From Terriglobia bacterium (GTDB lineage: Bacteria > Acidobacteriota > Terriglobia > Terriglobales > Acidobacteriaceae): a stretch of DNA of 64,000 nucleotides. Position numbers and translations under genes: made by a program. Location: contig JAIQFA010000003.1 in the NCBI GenBank assembly GCA_020073525.1, positions 62,001-126,000 of the forward strand, in the 5' to 3' direction. Positions 63,119 through 64,000 of the stretch are shown in pieces. The notes under the pieces are model-generated. The model did no database searches. It had not been told where the DNA came from and was given only the letters and a program-made list of their open reading frames with translations. Within the stretch, counting starts at the first letter, position 1; every line of letters begins with the position of its first letter.

Positions 63119-64000
63119 TCACAGGTTCTGCTCGCACCAACGTTTTAATACGAACAGGGACCACGGACGCGACCAGGACGTCTCGCCCGCAAGAAAGCGA
63201 GTCCACACTTCGCGCACGGCGCTAGCACAGAGAGCAGTCTGATCCCAGTTGCCCTTCAGCAGCGCATCTTCTACCACTGGCCTCATCTCGCCCCGCAGCC
63301 AGCGCTCAAAGGGCAGCGTAAATCCTTGTTTCGGACGATTCACAACCTCACGCGGTAACTCAACGCCAAGACTCGCCAACAGCAGGCTCTTGGGCGAGTC
63401 GCCTTGCAACTTCCGATTTCCAGGGATGCGGAAGCAGGCCTCGACCAGCGTCCGATCGAGAAAGGGCACGCGCAATTCGAGACCGTGCGCCATGCTCATG
63501 AAATCGGAATCGCGAAGCAGCGTGTTGCGCATGTACCAGCGCGACTCAAGGTAGGAAACGCGATTGACTGGATCCAAGGTCGAACTCTGCGCGATAGACT
63601 CCCTTAAAATGCCTTCGAGCGCACTTTCTGAGTCTTTGCAGCCGTGGACCAACACTTCGCGGTCCTCGGCACCAAAGAGCGTCCGCACCAAAAAGTACGG
63701 ATGTACAACCGAGTCATGCCCCTGGGCCAATTCGGCCAGTTTGCGGCTGCGATCTCCCTTGCCTGCAAACAGCGCTACGGAAGCGGAGAGCGATCGCCGC
63801 GCCAATCTTGGCAAACGTCCAAAACGTTTCGCAAGGGCTTCCATCTTAGGCACGCGACGGAAATTCGAGTAGCCCGCGAACATCTCGTCGGCGCCCAAGC
63901 CAGTCAGAGCAACCTTCACCCCCGCCGCCCGCGTCTTGGCAGAGACCAGATACGTATTGATGCCGTCGATGGTCGGCTGGTCCATTGCACATAGAGCTTC
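63119..64000 (-). CDS. Asparagine synthase family protein 2, N-terminus outside window
   Basis: The C-terminal 293 residues of an asparagine synthase-like protein are visible. The frame is open to the window edge: EALCA precedes MDQPTIDGINTYLVSA, so the true start is outside. Motifs are ALTGLGADEMFAGYSNF, MSMAHGLELRVPFLDRTL and a PP-loop-distal helical domain. Residues resemble the second AsnB paralogue common in capsule and exopolysaccharide loci. Together with asparagine synthase 1 it brackets the GT2 gene, suggesting two different amidation steps. Confidence 0.88.
   Translation of the reverse strand, partial: EALCAMDQPTIDGINTYLVSAKTRAAGVKVALTGLGADEMFAGYSNFRRVPKMEALAKRFGRLPRLARRSLSASVALFAGKGDRSRKLAELAQGHDSVVHPYFLVRTLFGAEDREVLVHGCKDSESALEGILRESIAQSSTLDPVNRVSYLESRWYMRNTLLRDSDFMSMAHGLELRVPFLDRTLVEACFRIPGNRKLQGDSPKSLLLASLGVELPREVVNRPKQGFTLPFERWLRGEMRPVVEDALLKGNWDQTALCASAVREVWTRFLAGETSWSRPWSLFVLKRWCEQNL

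Overview
The window is chromosomal DNA (about 60% G+C) that looks like an Acidobacteriota genome of the Terriglobia / Koribacter / Sulfotelmatobacter type. This is inferred from gene content: multi-PAS sensors, DUF5916 and FG-GAP/choice-of-anchor proteins, OmpR-type winged-helix-TPR regulators, a tig-clpP-clpX-lon block, and many GC-rich palindromic intergenic elements. No tRNA, rRNA, CRISPR array, prophage or intact insertion sequence was recognised. Both ends cut genes.

Region 1 (1-15.7 kb) is signalling. A membrane multi-PAS sensor runs off the left edge. A four-gene minus-strand set follows: receiver-histidine kinase, Rcp1-type regulator, receiver-kinase, and CheY-like regulator. It is divergent from a chemosensory cluster cheA-cheW-outer-membrane protein-mcp-cheB-cheR-HDOD. 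The CheA is the most unusual protein here: it has no P2 domain and carries a complete CZB zinc-binding domain nested inside its first CheW-like domain.

Region 2 (15.7-31 kb) is housekeeping with scattered envelope genes: small secreted or outer-membrane proteins, a DUF5916 protein, a bacilliredoxin, MurB, an HXXEE-like membrane protein, a family 5 uracil-DNA glycosylase, then trigger factor, ClpP, ClpX and Lon, all on the plus strand behind a candidate sigma70 promoter.

Region 3 (30-47.7 kb) is mixed. It holds a winged-helix-TPR regulator divergent from a 14-copy FG-GAP/VCBS surface protein, a secreted propeller protein, EngB, a PilZ protein, a UDP-sugar epimerase, a GAF-membrane-AMIN-amidase fusion, an S9 peptidase, a probable lipoprotein, and an AmrS radical SAM enzyme.

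Region 4 (47.8-64 kb) is an exopolysaccharide locus. It contains a PilZ-GAF-membrane-Sel1 protein, a WecA/TagO-like initiating phosphosugar transferase with a long C-terminal extension, a Wza-like export protein, and a long minus-strand run. In transcription order that run is asparagine synthase 2 (cut by the right edge), GT2, asparagine synthase 1, ADH-Gfo/Idh bi-domain oxidoreductase, NodU/CmcH-type carbamoyltransferase, sialidase-like propeller, heparosan-type glucuronyl C5-epimerase homologue, and GT4. Together these suggest a modified, amidated and carbamoylated uronic-acid polymer; this is inference.

Throughout, intergenic gaps hold REP-like palindromes. One family has GTAG feet and another has GTGG feet, and several are arranged as inverted doublets. 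No REP-associated transposase lies in the window.
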